From: Oscillospiraceae bacterium
GTDB lineage: Bacteria > Bacillota_A > Clostridia > Oscillospirales > Oscillospiraceae
NCBI GenBank assembly: GCA_021771675.1
Contig: JAETOP010000003.1
Coordinates: forward strand, 1 to 64,000
DNA: 64,000 nt
Direction: 5' to 3'
Numbering within the stretch: position 1 is the stretch's first letter; every line of letters begins with the position of its first letter. A program made the translations under genes and the position numbers. This document shows, in pieces, positions 23,760 to 33,205 of this stretch. Under the pieces are notes generated by a model, which was not told where the DNA came from, ran no database searches, and saw nothing but the letters and a program-made list of their open reading frames with translations.

Positions 23760-24815
23760 ATGCTCTATCAAACTGAAAACCCCCACGGCGGCGAAATATA
23801 CGACCATCCCGCCGTGCTGGACTTTTCCGCCAACATCAATCCCCTGGGCACGCCTCCGGGGGTGCTTTCGGCGGTGGCAGCTTCCCTGCCAAATTTGAGC
23901 CGGTATCCCGACCCCTATTGCCGGGATCTGGTGGCGGCGATCTCCAAATATGAACAGCTGCCCCGGGAACAGATTCTCTGCGGCAACGGGGCAGCGGAGC
24001 TGATTTTCTCCTTTTGCGGTGCGCTGAATCCCCGGCGGGCCATGGTACTCGCCCCCAGCTTCTCGGAGTATGAGGCGGCGCTGAGAGCCGCCGGATGTAC
24101 TGTGGATCGCTTCTGTCTCTCCAAAGAGAAGGGGCTGGCCCTGGGAGAGGATTTTCTGGAAAATCTCCAGCGCTTTGACGGCTCCCTTCTGATGCTCTGC
24201 AATCCCAACAATCCCACAGGCCGGGTGATCGAGAAGCCTGTGATGGAGGAAATTCTCTCGGCCTGCCGCCGGAAGGACATCTTTCTGTTTGTGGACGAAT
24301 GCTTTCTGGATCTGACGGAGGGCGGGGAGGCGCTGTCCCTGAAAGGAGAGCTTTCCGGCTGTGAAAACCTGCTGCTTTTAAAGGCCTTTACCAAAAGCTA
24401 TGGCATGGCGGGACTTCGGCTGGGCTACTGCCTGTCCGGCAATTCCGGGCTGCTGCGGCAAATGGGTCAGCGGGTTCAGGCCTGGAATGTCTCCCTTCCC
24501 GCCCAGCTGGCGGGGGTGGCGGCGTTAAAGGAGCAGGACTTTCTGAACCGGGCCAGGGAGATCATCCATTCCCAGCGGCCAATGATGATGGAGGCAATGA
24601 GGGGGATGGGGCTGACCGTTATCCCCTCCCGGGTAAATTTTCTGCTGTTTTACAGCGAAATCGAGCTCCGTACTCCCCTGTTGGAACGGGGCATCCAAAT
24701 CCGCAGCTGCTCAAACTTCCCAGGCCTGGGCCCTGGCTGGTATCGGGCGGCGGTGAAGCTGCCGGAGGAAAACAAACGTCTACTGACCGCAATGGAGGAA
24801 ATTCTGCATGGCTAA
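23760..24815 (+). CDS. cobD: threonine-phosphate decarboxylase (CobD type aminotransferase)
   Basis: A 351-residue PLP enzyme of the class I/II aminotransferase fold. HGGEIY and LDFSANINPLG at the start are typical of CobD rather than HisC. CGNGAAELIF, LCNPNNPTGRVI, FVDECFLDLT and LKAFTKSYGMAGLRLGY (with the PLP lysine in FTKSYG) follow. It makes aminopropanol phosphate for CbiB, and its place next to cbiB supports this over histidine synthesis. It starts seven bases after the cbiB stop. Confidence 0.93.
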   Translation: MLYQTENPHGGEIYDHPAVLDFSANINPLGTPPGVLSAVAASLPNLSRYPDPYCRDLVAAISKYEQLPREQILCGNGAAELIFSFCGALNPRRAMVLAPSFSEYEAALRAAGCTVDRFCLSKEKGLALGEDFLENLQRFDGSLLMLCNPNNPTGRVIEKPVMEEILSACRRKDIFLFVDECFLDLTEGGEALSLKGELSGCENLLLLKAFTKSYGMAGLRLGYCLSGNSGLLRQMGQRVQAWNVSLPAQLAGVAALKEQDFLNRAREIIHSQRPMMMEAMRGMGLTVIPSRVNFLLFYSEIELRTPLLERGIQIRSCSNFPGLGPGWYRAAVKLPEENKRLLTAMEEILHG

Positions 24816-26271
24816 GAACATTATGATTCAGGGCACCATGTCCGGGGCCGGAAAGAGTCTGATTGCCGCCGGGCTCTGCCGCCTGTTCAAGCAGGAGGGC
24901 TACCGGGTGGCCCCCTTCAAAAGCCAAAACATGGCCCTGAACTCCTTCATCACCGCCTCCGGGGCGGAAATGGGCCGGGCCCAGGTGGTTCAGGCGGAGG
25001 CAGCGGGGATCGACCCGGATGTGCGGATGAACCCCATTCTCCTTAAACCCACCACCGATGTGGGCAGTCAGGTGATCGTCAACGGGGTGGTTCAGGGCAA
25101 TATGCGGGCCATGGAATACTACCGCCGGAAGCGGGAGTTTATCCCCACGGTGCTGGAAGCCTACCGCTCATTGGATGCGGAATTCGACATCATTGTCATT
25201 GAGGGGGCCGGAAGCCCGGCGGAGATCAATCTGAAAAATGAGGACATTGTAAACATGGGCCTGGCCAGGCTGGTGGACGCTCCGGTGCTGCTGGTGGGGG
25301 ACATTGACCGGGGCGGCGTATTCGCCCAGCTCTTCGGCACCATCGCCCTGCTGGAGCCGGAGGAAAAGCAGAGGATTAAAGGCACCATTGTGAACAAATT
25401 CCGGGGGGACCGGGCCATTTTGCAGCCGGGCATCGATATTTTGGAGCGAATCTGCGGGGTGCCGGTGGCAGGGGTGGTGCCCTATGCCCACCTGGACATC
25501 GACGACGAGGACAGCCTCTCCCCCCGGCTTCATTCCTCCAATGTCCGCAAGGCCGTGGACATTGCCGTAATCCAGCTGCCCCGGATTTCCAATTTCACCG
25601 ACGTCACTCCCCTGGGGCGGTATGAACATGTATCCCTTCGCTACATCCAGCGGCCCGATCAGCTGGGTGAGCCGGACATGATTGTGCTCCCCGGCACCAA
25701 GAGCACCATCTCGGATTTGCTCTGGCTCCGGCAGACCGGGCTGGAAGGGGCGATTTTGAAGCAGGCTGCCCGGGGGTGCGTAATCTTCGGCATCTGCGGC
25801 GGCTTTCAGATGCTGGGCAGCGCCATCAGCGACCCCCAGCAGGTGGAGGCGGCAGGGCTGACCCGGGTTAACGGGATGAAACTGCTGGATATGGACACGG
25901 TGTTTGAGGAGGAAAAGGTTCAGCGCCAAGTGAGCGGCATTTTCCCACTTATAGACGGTGTGTTTCAGAGGCTTTCCGGGAAAAGCTACCATGGCTACGA
26001 GATTCACATGGGCCGCAGCGGTCAGGGAAGCCGGCCGCTGCTATGCCGGGGAAATGTGTACGGCAGCTATGTCCACGGCATCTTCGACGGGGACGGCATT
26101 GCCGATGCCATTGTGAACGCCCTGGCAGAGCGGAAGGGCGTGCGTCTGGACTGCCTTGCAGGCTTCAATCCAGAAGCGTATAAGCAGCGGCAGTACGACC
26201 TGCTGGCGGATGCCCTGCGCTCCGGACTGGACATGAATTTTGTCCACCGGGTTTTGAATCGGGAGGTTTGA
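24808..26271 (+). CDS. cbiP: cobyric acid synthase
   Basis: A 487-residue amidotransferase. The P-loop region is IMIQGTMSGAGKSLIAAGLC, followed by KSQNMALNSFITASGAEMGRAQ, EGAGSPAEINLK and VGDIDRGGVFAQL; the glutaminase half has VIFGICGGFQMLG with the nucleophile cysteine and YGSYVHGIFD. It adds amides b, d, e and g to adenosylcobyrinate diamide. It overlaps the cobD end by eight bases. Confidence 0.96.
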   Translation: MAKNIMIQGTMSGAGKSLIAAGLCRLFKQEGYRVAPFKSQNMALNSFITASGAEMGRAQVVQAEAAGIDPDVRMNPILLKPTTDVGSQVIVNGVVQGNMRAMEYYRRKREFIPTVLEAYRSLDAEFDIIVIEGAGSPAEINLKNEDIVNMGLARLVDAPVLLVGDIDRGGVFAQLFGTIALLEPEEKQRIKGTIVNKFRGDRAILQPGIDILERICGVPVAGVVPYAHLDIDDEDSLSPRLHSSNVRKAVDIAVIQLPRISNFTDVTPLGRYEHVSLRYIQRPDQLGEPDMIVLPGTKSTISDLLWLRQTGLEGAILKQAARGCVIFGICGGFQMLGSAISDPQQVEAAGLTRVNGMKLLDMDTVFEEEKVQRQVSGIFPLIDGVFQRLSGKSYHGYEIHMGRSGQGSRPLLCRGNVYGSYVHGIFDGDGIADAIVNALAERKGVRLDCLAGFNPEAYKQRQYDLLADALRSGLDMNFVHRVLNREV

Positions 26272-26273
26272 CC

Positions 26274-26951
26274 ATGGAAAAAGGAATCCTCTACGGCGTG
26301 GGGGTGGGCCCGGGAGACCCGGAGCTGATGACCCTAAAGGCTGTGAACATCGCCCGGCAGGCGGACATCATCGCCATTCCCCGGAAGGACAGCGGGAAAT
26401 GCACCGCTCTGGGCATTGCCCTGAAAGCGGTGCCGGAATTGAAGGATAAGCCCCTTCTGCCTGTGGAGATGCCCATGACTAAGAACGGGGAAAAGCTGGA
26501 GCAGGCCTACGCCGCCGGAGCGGAGGCTCTGATTCGGGAGCTGGACAAGGGGAGAAGGGTGTGTTTTCTAACCCTGGGGGATCCCACGGTGTATTCCACC
26601 TACCTGTATCTCCACAAAAGGGTGGCAGCCGCAGGATACCGGGCGGAGATCGTCCCCGGGGTTCCCTCTTTCTGCGCCGCTGCGGCGGAGCTGGGCACCA
26701 GCCTGTGTGAGAACGGCCAGCAGCTGCACATCATCCCTGGCACCTACACCCCCAGAGAGGCTCTGGACTATCCCGGGGTGAAGGTGCTGATGAAAAACAA
26801 TCTACCCGCCACTCTGGCCGCCCTGAAGGAGCAGGGCCAGGAGGCGATGATGGCAGAGAACTGCGGCATGGAGCATCAGCGGCTGTTCCGCCGCCTGGAA
26901 GACATTCCGGAGGACGGAGGCTATTTCTCCCTGCTCATTGTAAAGGACTGA
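26274..26951 (+). CDS. cbiL: cobalt-factor II / precorrin-2 C20-methyltransferase
   Basis: A 225-residue tetrapyrrole methylase with the CbiL start ILYGVGVGPGDPELMTLKAV, the FLTLGDPTVYSTYLYLHKRV segment and VPGVPSFCAAAAELGTSL. It adds the C20 methyl group, the first methylation after cobalt insertion, yet is the last gene of this operon. The ATG at 26274 has GGGAGG seven bases upstream, which overlaps the end of cbiP. A terminator follows at once. Confidence 0.95.
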   Translation: MEKGILYGVGVGPGDPELMTLKAVNIARQADIIAIPRKDSGKCTALGIALKAVPELKDKPLLPVEMPMTKNGEKLEQAYAAGAEALIRELDKGRRVCFLTLGDPTVYSTYLYLHKRVAAAGYRAEIVPGVPSFCAAAAELGTSLCENGQQLHIIPGTYTPREALDYPGVKVLMKNNLPATLAALKEQGQEAMMAENCGMEHQRLFRRLEDIPEDGGYFSLLIVKD

Positions 26952-26973
26952 AGCGCGGGCAGAGCCCGCTATA

Positions 26974-27001
26974 AGAGGCCGTTTGGTGCGGCCTCTTTTT
27001 C
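26974..27001 (+). terminator. terminator of the cobalamin operon
   Basis: AGAGGCCG pairs with CGGCCTCT around a 7-base loop, then TTTTTCT. A smaller GCGGGC/GCCCGC hairpin lies just before it. Confidence 0.85.
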
Positions 27002-27003
27002 TA

Positions 27004-27032
27004 TTGACCTGACTGTGTTTTCGGGGTACAAT
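27004..27032 (+). promoter_or_regulatory. promoter of the GH3 gene
   Basis: TTGACC (27004-27009), 17-bp spacer, TACAAT (27027-27032), directly after the cobalamin operon terminator. Confidence 0.65.
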
Positions 27033-27074
27033 GGGAGCAGAAATCATTACCCAGGAAAGGAAAGGTGTATCCAT

Positions 27075-29474
27075 ATGAATCGACTGTGGAACAAGGCGGT
27101 TCGGTTCGCAATGAGCCGGATTCATAAAACAGGCCTGGAGCAGGAGCTGAACCGGGCGGACATTACCGGAAAGCTGGCCGTCCCGGAAATCAGTGAAAAG
27201 GCCCGGCTTCTGGCGGCGGAGGGCATTGTGCTGCTGAAAAATGAGGAAGCGACCCTGCCCATCCGGCCCGACACCCGGCTGGCGGTGTTTGGCCGCAGTG
27301 CCGTGGACTATTTCACCGTGGGCTACGGCAGCGGCGGCGATGTGATCGCCCCCTACCGCAGAAGCCTGATGGACGGCCTGCTGGAGCGAGGGGTGAAGGT
27401 GGATGGTATTCTGGCCTCCCGGTACGAGACCTGGTGCAGCCTTCCCAAGAACGTCCCCGACGAGGGCTACTGGGGCCACTGGCCCATGAGCAACCCGGAA
27501 ATGCCCCTGAAGGAGAGCGAGGTAGCCGCCGCCGCCCAGCGGTGCAATCTGGCCCTGGTGGTCATCGGCCGGGCCGCGGGAGAGGCCAGAGAGAATGTAT
27601 TGAAGCCTGGCAGCTTCTATCTGACCGACCGGGAGAAAAACATGCTGGAGCTGGTCACTGGCTATTTCAGCCGTGTCTGCGTGGTGATGGACTGCGGCAA
27701 TGTCATTGACATGGGCTGGACGGCGGACTATAAGATTTCCGCCCTGGTCTATGCCTGGCAGGGCGGCATGGAGAGCGGCACCGCCCTGGCGGATGTGCTC
27801 ACCGGCGCTGTGAATCCCAGCGGCCGTCTGACGGACACCATTGCCTCCAGCTATGAGGACTACCCCTCCAGCCAGAGCTTTGGCGGCAGGGAATTCAACG
27901 CCTACACCGAGGACATCTATGTGGGCTACCGCTATTTTGAGACCTTCGCCCCGGAAAAGGTGCTCTATCCCTTCGGCTTTGGCCTGAGCTACACCCGCTT
28001 CCGGCTTTCCAGCCAGGCCTCCCTGGGCGGCAACCAGATCACCGTCAGCACGGAGGTGGAAAACATCGGCGACGAGCCCGGCCGGGAGGTGGTGCAGGTC
28101 TATGTGGACCTGCCCTGCGGCGCGCTGGGCAACCCCAAGCGGGTGCTGGCCGGGTTCCAGAAAACCGGCATCATCCAGCCGGGGCTGAAAGAAACCGTCA
28201 CCGTTTCCTTTGACTTGGAGGAGCTGGCCTCCTATGACGACACCGGGGCCACGGGCCACGCCAACTGCTTTGTGCTGGAGCCGGGAAGCTACTGCGTCCT
28301 GGCGGGCTCCAGCATCCGGGATGTGAAGCCTGTGGTGTGCCTGGTGAAGCAGGAAACCCAGGTGGTGCAGACCCTCCATGAAATCAACGCCGTCCGGGGG
28401 GAGAACGGCTTCTGCCGGATGGTGAACCAGGACGGCCGGCTGGAGCTCCATGAGGTGCCCATTGCCACCCGGAACCTGAAGCAGGTCATTGCCGATCACC
28501 TCCCCCAGCCTCTGACCAGGGGAGAGGGAGAGTTCACCTTCCAGGATGTGCGGGAGGGCCGCTGCACGCCGGAGGAATTTGTGGCCCAGCTCACCGACCA
28601 GGAGCTGGACGACATCACCCATGGCTACGGCCTGATGAATGACCCCGCCGGTCCGGCCGGCAACGCGGGCAGCCTGGGCGGCGTTACGGAAGCCCTGAGA
28701 GCCCGGGGCATTCCCCGGGTAATTACCACCGACGGCCCCTCCGGCATCCGCATCCGCAGAACCTGCTCCCTGCTCCCCTGCGGCACCTGCCTTGCCAGCA
28801 CCTTCGACCCCCAGGCAGTGGAGGAGCTGTACCGGCTGCTGGGCAGAGAAATGGTGCTCCAGGGCACCCAGGTGCTGCTGGGCCCGGGAATGAATATCCA
28901 CCGGGACCCCCTGTGCGGCCGGAACTTTGAATACTACTCCGAGGACCCCCTCCTCACCGGCAAGATGGCCGCCGCCATGATCCGGGGCATCCAGAGCCAG
29001 GGCGTTTCCGCCTGCCCCAAGCATTTTGCCTGCAACAACCAGGAAACCAACCGCCATGAATGCGACTCCCGGGTGTCCCAGCGGGCCCAGCGGGAAATCT
29101 ACCTCCGGGGCTTCAAGATTGCCATCCGGGAGTCGGACCCCTGGTGCCTGATGACCAGCTACAACCTGGTCAACGGGGTGTGGAGCCACTACCACTATGA
29201 GCTGGTGACGGAAATCCTCCGCCAGGAGTGGGGCTACCAGGGACTGGTGATCACCGACTGGTGGATGCACCCCGGCGCTTCTCCGGAATTCCCCAATGTG
29301 AAAAACGACGCCTACCGCATCCGTGCCCAGGTGGATGTGCTGATGCCCGGCGCCATTGAAGAGCGCACGCTGCTTTCTTCCCTGGCTGACCCCCAGGGCG
29401 TCACCCGCGCCGAGGCCCAGCGCTGCGCGCTGAATGTAATCAAGTTTATTTTGAAATTAGGGATGAGGAATTAG
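27075..29474 (+). CDS. GH3 beta-glucosidase-like enzyme, permuted domain order
   Basis: A 799-residue GH3 protein in reversed order. Residues about 35-290 are the GH3 C-terminal alpha/beta sandwich (AAEGIVLLKNEEATLP, GKL, WQGGMESGTALADVLTGAVNPSGRLTDT); a fibronectin III-like region follows (about 300-400); residues about 490-799 hold the GH3 N-terminal barrel (TDGPSGIRI, GPGMNIHRDPLCGRNFEYYSEDP, CPKHFACNNQETNR, MTSYNLVNGVWSH and YQGLVITDWWMHP, whose Asp is the nucleophile). This layout is known from Ruminococcus and Butyrivibrio beta-glucosidases. There is no signal peptide. It likely cleaves imported beta-linked oligosaccharides. The ATG at 27075 follows AAAGGTG. Confidence 0.92.
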   Translation: MNRLWNKAVRFAMSRIHKTGLEQELNRADITGKLAVPEISEKARLLAAEGIVLLKNEEATLPIRPDTRLAVFGRSAVDYFTVGYGSGGDVIAPYRRSLMDGLLERGVKVDGILASRYETWCSLPKNVPDEGYWGHWPMSNPEMPLKESEVAAAAQRCNLALVVIGRAAGEARENVLKPGSFYLTDREKNMLELVTGYFSRVCVVMDCGNVIDMGWTADYKISALVYAWQGGMESGTALADVLTGAVNPSGRLTDTIASSYEDYPSSQSFGGREFNAYTEDIYVGYRYFETFAPEKVLYPFGFGLSYTRFRLSSQASLGGNQITVSTEVENIGDEPGREVVQVYVDLPCGALGNPKRVLAGFQKTGIIQPGLKETVTVSFDLEELASYDDTGATGHANCFVLEPGSYCVLAGSSIRDVKPVVCLVKQETQVVQTLHEINAVRGENGFCRMVNQDGRLELHEVPIATRNLKQVIADHLPQPLTRGEGEFTFQDVREGRCTPEEFVAQLTDQELDDITHGYGLMNDPAGPAGNAGSLGGVTEALRARGIPRVITTDGPSGIRIRRTCSLLPCGTCLASTFDPQAVEELYRLLGREMVLQGTQVLLGPGMNIHRDPLCGRNFEYYSEDPLLTGKMAAAMIRGIQSQGVSACPKHFACNNQETNRHECDSRVSQRAQREIYLRGFKIAIRESDPWCLMTSYNLVNGVWSHYHYELVTEILRQEWGYQGLVITDWWMHPGASPEFPNVKNDAYRIRAQVDVLMPGAIEERTLLSSLADPQGVTRAEAQRCALNVIKFILKLGMRN

Positions 29475-29487
29475 GAATTAGGAATTA
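29461..29487. repeat. short tandem GGAATTA repeat
   Basis: GAGGAATTA, GGAATTA, GGAATTA follow each other at the end of the GH3 gene. The same motif recurs at 48173-48189. Confidence 0.6.
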
Positions 29488-29539
29488 CGCCCCTACAGAT
29501 AGCGGCCACAGGGACAAAAATAGAGAACAGGAGATCATC

Positions 29540-32431
29540 ATGGTGACAGAAAAAATCATAGAAAAACATCATTTTACCCTGAGCCGGGTGCGCCAGATTC
29601 CGGAGATGGAGGGATCGCTCTGGGAAATGGAGCACCCCAAAAGCGGCGCAAAGCTCTGCTGGCTGCACCGCCCGGACGAAAACATGACCTTTGCCGTGGG
29701 CTTTCGCACCATCCCCACGGACTCCACCGGGGTATTCCACATCCTGGAGCACTCGGTGCTGGGTGGCAGCGATAAATATCCGGTGAAGGAGCCTTTTGTG
29801 GAGCTGCTGAAAAGCTCCCTGCAAACCTTCCTCAACGCCATGACCTATCCGGACAAAACGGTTTACCCCGTATCCAGCCGGAACAGGCAGGATTTCCACA
29901 ACCTGATGAATGTGTACATGGACGCCGTGCTCCATCCCGCCGCTGTGAAAAATCCCAACATCTTCCTGCAAGAGGGCTGGCGGATGGAATTTGAGGAGGA
30001 TGGAACCCCCAAATTCCAGGGCGTGGTGTACAACGAAATGAAGGGCGCCTACTCCGATGTGGGCCGGGTGGCGGAGCGGGCCATGATGGAGAACCTGTTC
30101 CCCCAGACCTGCTACTGGCACTCCTCCGGAGGCGACCCGGCCCGTATCCCGGAGCTGACCTATGAGCACTTCGTCTCCGAGCACAGCAAATACTACCACC
30201 CCTCTAACGCCCTGATGGTGCTGGACGGCGACATTGATCTGGAGGATGTCCTTTCCCTGCTGGATGGATACCTCTCGGCCTATACCCGCCGGGAGCTGGC
30301 GTTCCCCATCCCCGTCCAGGAAAAGCGGCCCTATTTTGAAAAACGGATTCCCTACGAAATCAGCCCCACGGAGGATGCCTCCGGCAAGACGATTTTCTCC
30401 TTCGGCAAGCTGCTGTGCGGCTTCGACGATCCGGTGACCCTCCACGCTGCGGCGCTGCTGGCGGACTACCTGGCCGGCGACACGGAGGCACCCCTGAAAC
30501 GGGCGGTGCTGGACGCCGGACTGGGCTCGGACTTCCAGGTGGCGCTGAACGACGGGATGCAGCAGGCCTGGTTTGGCTGGCAGGTGTGGGACTCCCAGGA
30601 GGAGAAGCTGCCCCAGATCAAGCAGACCATCCACGCCGCGGTGGAGGAGCTGCTGAAAAACGGGCTGGACCGGGAGCGGCTCCTGGGCTGCTACAACAGC
30701 CTGGCCTTTAAGCTTCTGGACCGGGACGACTACGGCTACCCCCGGGGCCTGGTGGAGTGCCTGAGCATGCTGGATACCTGGCTCTACGGTGGCGACCCCG
30801 CCCAGAACCTGAGCTATCGCCAGGTGCTGGAGGCGCTGAAGGAAAAAATGGATTCCGGCTTCCTGGAAGCGCTGATGAAGCAGCTGCTGCTGGACGAAAG
30901 CGACGGCTTCCTGGCCATTCTGACTCCCGACCCCCAGCTGGGGCAGGCGAGAGTTTCCCAGGAGGAGCAGCGGGCCAAGGATGCCTGGAGCAGTCTGGAT
31001 GAAAGACGGCAGGCCCAGCGCAGGCAGCAGCTGGAGCAGCTTCACACCTGGCAGCAGACCCCGGACAGCGAGCAGGCCCTGGCCTCCATCCCCATGCTCA
31101 CACTGGCCGACCTCTCCCCCCAGGCGACTGCGCTGCCCTGCACGAAGACCACCCGGGAGGGAGTCCCGGTGCTGCTCCACGACGTGGGCGGCGACCTGGT
31201 TTACATGAATCTGTACTTTGACGCCTCCGACGTGTCCCCGGAGCAGATGCCCCTGGCGGGGCTGATGTGTGAGCTCCTGGGCACCCTGGGGACGGAAAAA
31301 CGCACCGGCTCCCAGCTGCAAACCGCTCTGCGCCAGACGTGCGGCAGATTCGGCGTTCTTCCCAGCGTGTTCCAGCAGACGCCCGGCAGCCACCGAACCA
31401 CCCTGTCCGCTCAGTGCGTCTGCCTGAGCGCCTACCGGGAGCAAGCGGCGGAGCTGATGATTGAGATTCTGAATCAAACCCGCTTTACCGATGCCGACGC
31501 GGTGAAAAAGCTGCTGCGCCAGCGCAGAACCGAGAACCAGCAGCGGCTGATCGCCTCCGGCAACGGCTATGCCGCCAGCCGGGTCAGCGCCCGGGAGACC
31601 AGCGCCGGAGCGGCCAATGAGCTGCTCTCCGGCGTGGAGAACATCCGCTGGGTCAATGCCCAGTGCCGGGAGGACAGCGACATTCCCGCCCTGCTGGCGG
31701 AAATGGAAACGCTCAGCCGGAAAATCTTCTGCCGCAGCCGCCTGACCGTCAGCGTTTCCGCAAATGGGGATGCCAGATGGTTCCTGGGCGCCTTCCCCCA
31801 GGGGGAGCCCGCTCCCCGGGCGGCCAGCTTCCCGCTGCTGCCCCCCTGCCGGGAGGGCATCCTGATTCCCGCGGGCGTGGGCTACAGCGCCAAGGGAGCC
31901 AACCTGGCCCAATTCGGCCAGGAATTCGGCGGGCAGATGTATGTGCTGTCCAATCTGCTGACCTTCGCCCACCTGTGGAACCAGGTGCGGGTGAAGGGCG
32001 GCGCCTACGGCGTGGGCTTCCGGGGCAATACCGCCGGAGATGTGATGGCCGCCAGCTACCGGGATCCCACCCCGGGGAAGACCCTGGGCCAGTTCGACCG
32101 CTGCGCCCAGGTGGTGCGGGAGCTGTGCGCCGGGGAGCCGGATTTGACCCCCTACATCCTGGGCTCCATGACCGACGCCGATCCCCTGCTGGGGGCCGCG
32201 GGGAAGATTGCCCGGGCGGAGGCCCGGCATTTCCGGGGCATCGAGGCCCGGCAGGTTCAGCGCTGGCGGGATCAGCTGCTGGGCTGCAAGGGAGAAGACC
32301 TGCTCGCCCTCTGCCCCGCCCTGGACGCCATCGCGGAGAAGAACAACTACTGCGTCATCGCGGGAAAAGAGCAGCTGGACAGCTGCGGGGCGCTGCTGGA
32401 TACCATCGTGGATAATCTGAACGGTCAGTAA
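29540..32431 (+). CDS. M16C family metallopeptidase (presequence-protease-like)
   Basis: A 963-residue insulinase-superfamily peptidase. The inverted zinc motif HxxEH is H67-IL-E70-H71 (GVFHILEHSVLGGS), with the distal glutamate expected in YNEMKGAYSD. The two-half clam-shell architecture and the full length match the PreP/CymG/falcilysin (M16C) group. The C-terminal half keeps VKGGAYGVGF and YRDPTPGKTL. These enzymes degrade unfolded peptides up to about 70 residues in a closed chamber. No signal peptide is present, so it should be cytoplasmic. GGAGATC precedes the ATG. Confidence 0.93.
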   Translation: MVTEKIIEKHHFTLSRVRQIPEMEGSLWEMEHPKSGAKLCWLHRPDENMTFAVGFRTIPTDSTGVFHILEHSVLGGSDKYPVKEPFVELLKSSLQTFLNAMTYPDKTVYPVSSRNRQDFHNLMNVYMDAVLHPAAVKNPNIFLQEGWRMEFEEDGTPKFQGVVYNEMKGAYSDVGRVAERAMMENLFPQTCYWHSSGGDPARIPELTYEHFVSEHSKYYHPSNALMVLDGDIDLEDVLSLLDGYLSAYTRRELAFPIPVQEKRPYFEKRIPYEISPTEDASGKTIFSFGKLLCGFDDPVTLHAAALLADYLAGDTEAPLKRAVLDAGLGSDFQVALNDGMQQAWFGWQVWDSQEEKLPQIKQTIHAAVEELLKNGLDRERLLGCYNSLAFKLLDRDDYGYPRGLVECLSMLDTWLYGGDPAQNLSYRQVLEALKEKMDSGFLEALMKQLLLDESDGFLAILTPDPQLGQARVSQEEQRAKDAWSSLDERRQAQRRQQLEQLHTWQQTPDSEQALASIPMLTLADLSPQATALPCTKTTREGVPVLLHDVGGDLVYMNLYFDASDVSPEQMPLAGLMCELLGTLGTEKRTGSQLQTALRQTCGRFGVLPSVFQQTPGSHRTTLSAQCVCLSAYREQAAELMIEILNQTRFTDADAVKKLLRQRRTENQQRLIASGNGYAASRVSARETSAGAANELLSGVENIRWVNAQCREDSDIPALLAEMETLSRKIFCRSRLTVSVSANGDARWFLGAFPQGEPAPRAASFPLLPPCREGILIPAGVGYSAKGANLAQFGQEFGGQMYVLSNLLTFAHLWNQVRVKGGAYGVGFRGNTAGDVMAASYRDPTPGKTLGQFDRCAQVVRELCAGEPDLTPYILGSMTDADPLLGAAGKIARAEARHFRGIEARQVQRWRDQLLGCKGEDLLALCPALDAIAEKNNYCVIAGKEQLDSCGALLDTIVDNLNGQ

Positions 32432-32486
32432 TCAATGTCCTATTTTCCTTAATTTTGCAGCAGACTCCCAAAAAATATCTTATAGC

Positions 32487-32516
32487 TTGCTTTTAGCAAT
32501 CAATCTGTGCTATAAT
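32487..32516 (+). promoter_or_regulatory. promoter of the RelBE-type module
   Basis: TTGCTT (32487-32492), 18-bp spacer, TATAAT (32511-32516), about 30 bp before the antitoxin start. Confidence 0.6.
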
Positions 32517-32547
32517 AAGGTCAGAAGCAAAAAGCGAGGTGATTATT

Positions 32548-32865
32548 ATGGCGCGAACCGCATCCAGAACCGCAAATGTCTACACAAGAGTTGACCCTGA
32601 AACGAAAGAGCAGGCAGAAGCCATTCTGGCTCAGCTTGGCATTCCCATGTCCAATGCGATTGGAATGTTTTTGAAGCAGGTCGTTCTCCAGCGTGGTATC
32701 CCGTTTGAGATGAAAATCCCCGTTGCAAAGCCAATTGCCATCGGCGGCATGACCAAGGAGCAAATCGACACGGAGCTTCAGAAGGGAATGGACGATATTG
32801 CTGCCGGCCGGGTTGCCTCTGCTGATGAGGTTGAGGCCGAAATGAGGAGACTCTACGGCATATGA
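32548..32865 (+). CDS. RelB/DinJ family antitoxin
   Basis: A 105-residue protein. The N-terminal ribbon-helix-helix (TANVYTRVDPETKEQAEAIL, AQLGIPMSNAIGMFLKQVVLQRG) is typical of DinJ/RelB, and the acidic C-terminal tail should wrap the toxin. The ATG at 32548 follows GCGAGGTG; the frame is open from a GTG three codons earlier. It probably represses its own promoter together with the toxin. Confidence 0.9.
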   Translation: MARTASRTANVYTRVDPETKEQAEAILAQLGIPMSNAIGMFLKQVVLQRGIPFEMKIPVAKPIAIGGMTKEQIDTELQKGMDDIAAGRVASADEVEAEMRRLYGI

Positions 32866-33200
32866 AAATGCGTATTGTCTATGCCCTTCGGGCACAGCAG
32901 GACTTAAAAGAAATCTATGAGTATATTGCCTGCTCGCTTCATGCTTCGGACACGGCGCGGAGCGTCTATCAAAGGATTATACAGGGTGCCCATTCTCTGG
33001 AAACCATGCCGGAGAGAAATCCCCTGTATAAGGAGGAACCGTGGCACAGTCAGGGCATCCGCTTTCTGTCGGTAAAGAGTTACCTGCTGTTTTATACGGT
33101 GAACAAGGAAAAGAACGCGGTTTTTATCGCACGCATCCTTTATGGCGGAAGGGACATCAGCCGTCAATTGGAAGAATCCGCTGAATTGGATGATGCCTAA
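32862..33200 (+). CDS. RelE/ParE superfamily toxin
   Basis: A 112-residue partner of the upstream antitoxin, overlapping it by 4 bp (ATGA). The start RIVYALRAQQDLKEIYEYIAC and the later GIRFLSVKSYLLFYTVNKEK and VFIARILYGGRDISRQL are a ParE/RelE plasmid-stabilisation fold. Whether it cuts ribosome-bound mRNA (RelE) or poisons gyrase (ParE) cannot be decided from sequence; the DIARxLxxxRD-like ending is closer to the ParE/YoeB branch. Confidence 0.9.
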   Translation: MKMRIVYALRAQQDLKEIYEYIACSLHASDTARSVYQRIIQGAHSLETMPERNPLYKEEPWHSQGIRFLSVKSYLLFYTVNKEKNAVFIARILYGGRDISRQLEESAELDDA

Positions 33201-33205
33201 AGCTG

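Noticed and set aside
26802..29270. 822-codon minus-strand open frame opposite GH3
   Set aside because: Antisense shadow; its reading is His/Gly/Ala-rich without domains.
29461..29487. GGAATTA tandem copies as a regulatory array
   Set aside because: Too short and AT-rich; similar copies at 48173 lie in unrelated context.
29471..32230. 919-codon minus-strand open frame opposite the M16 peptidase
   Set aside because: Antisense shadow of a gene with intact zinc motif and family length.
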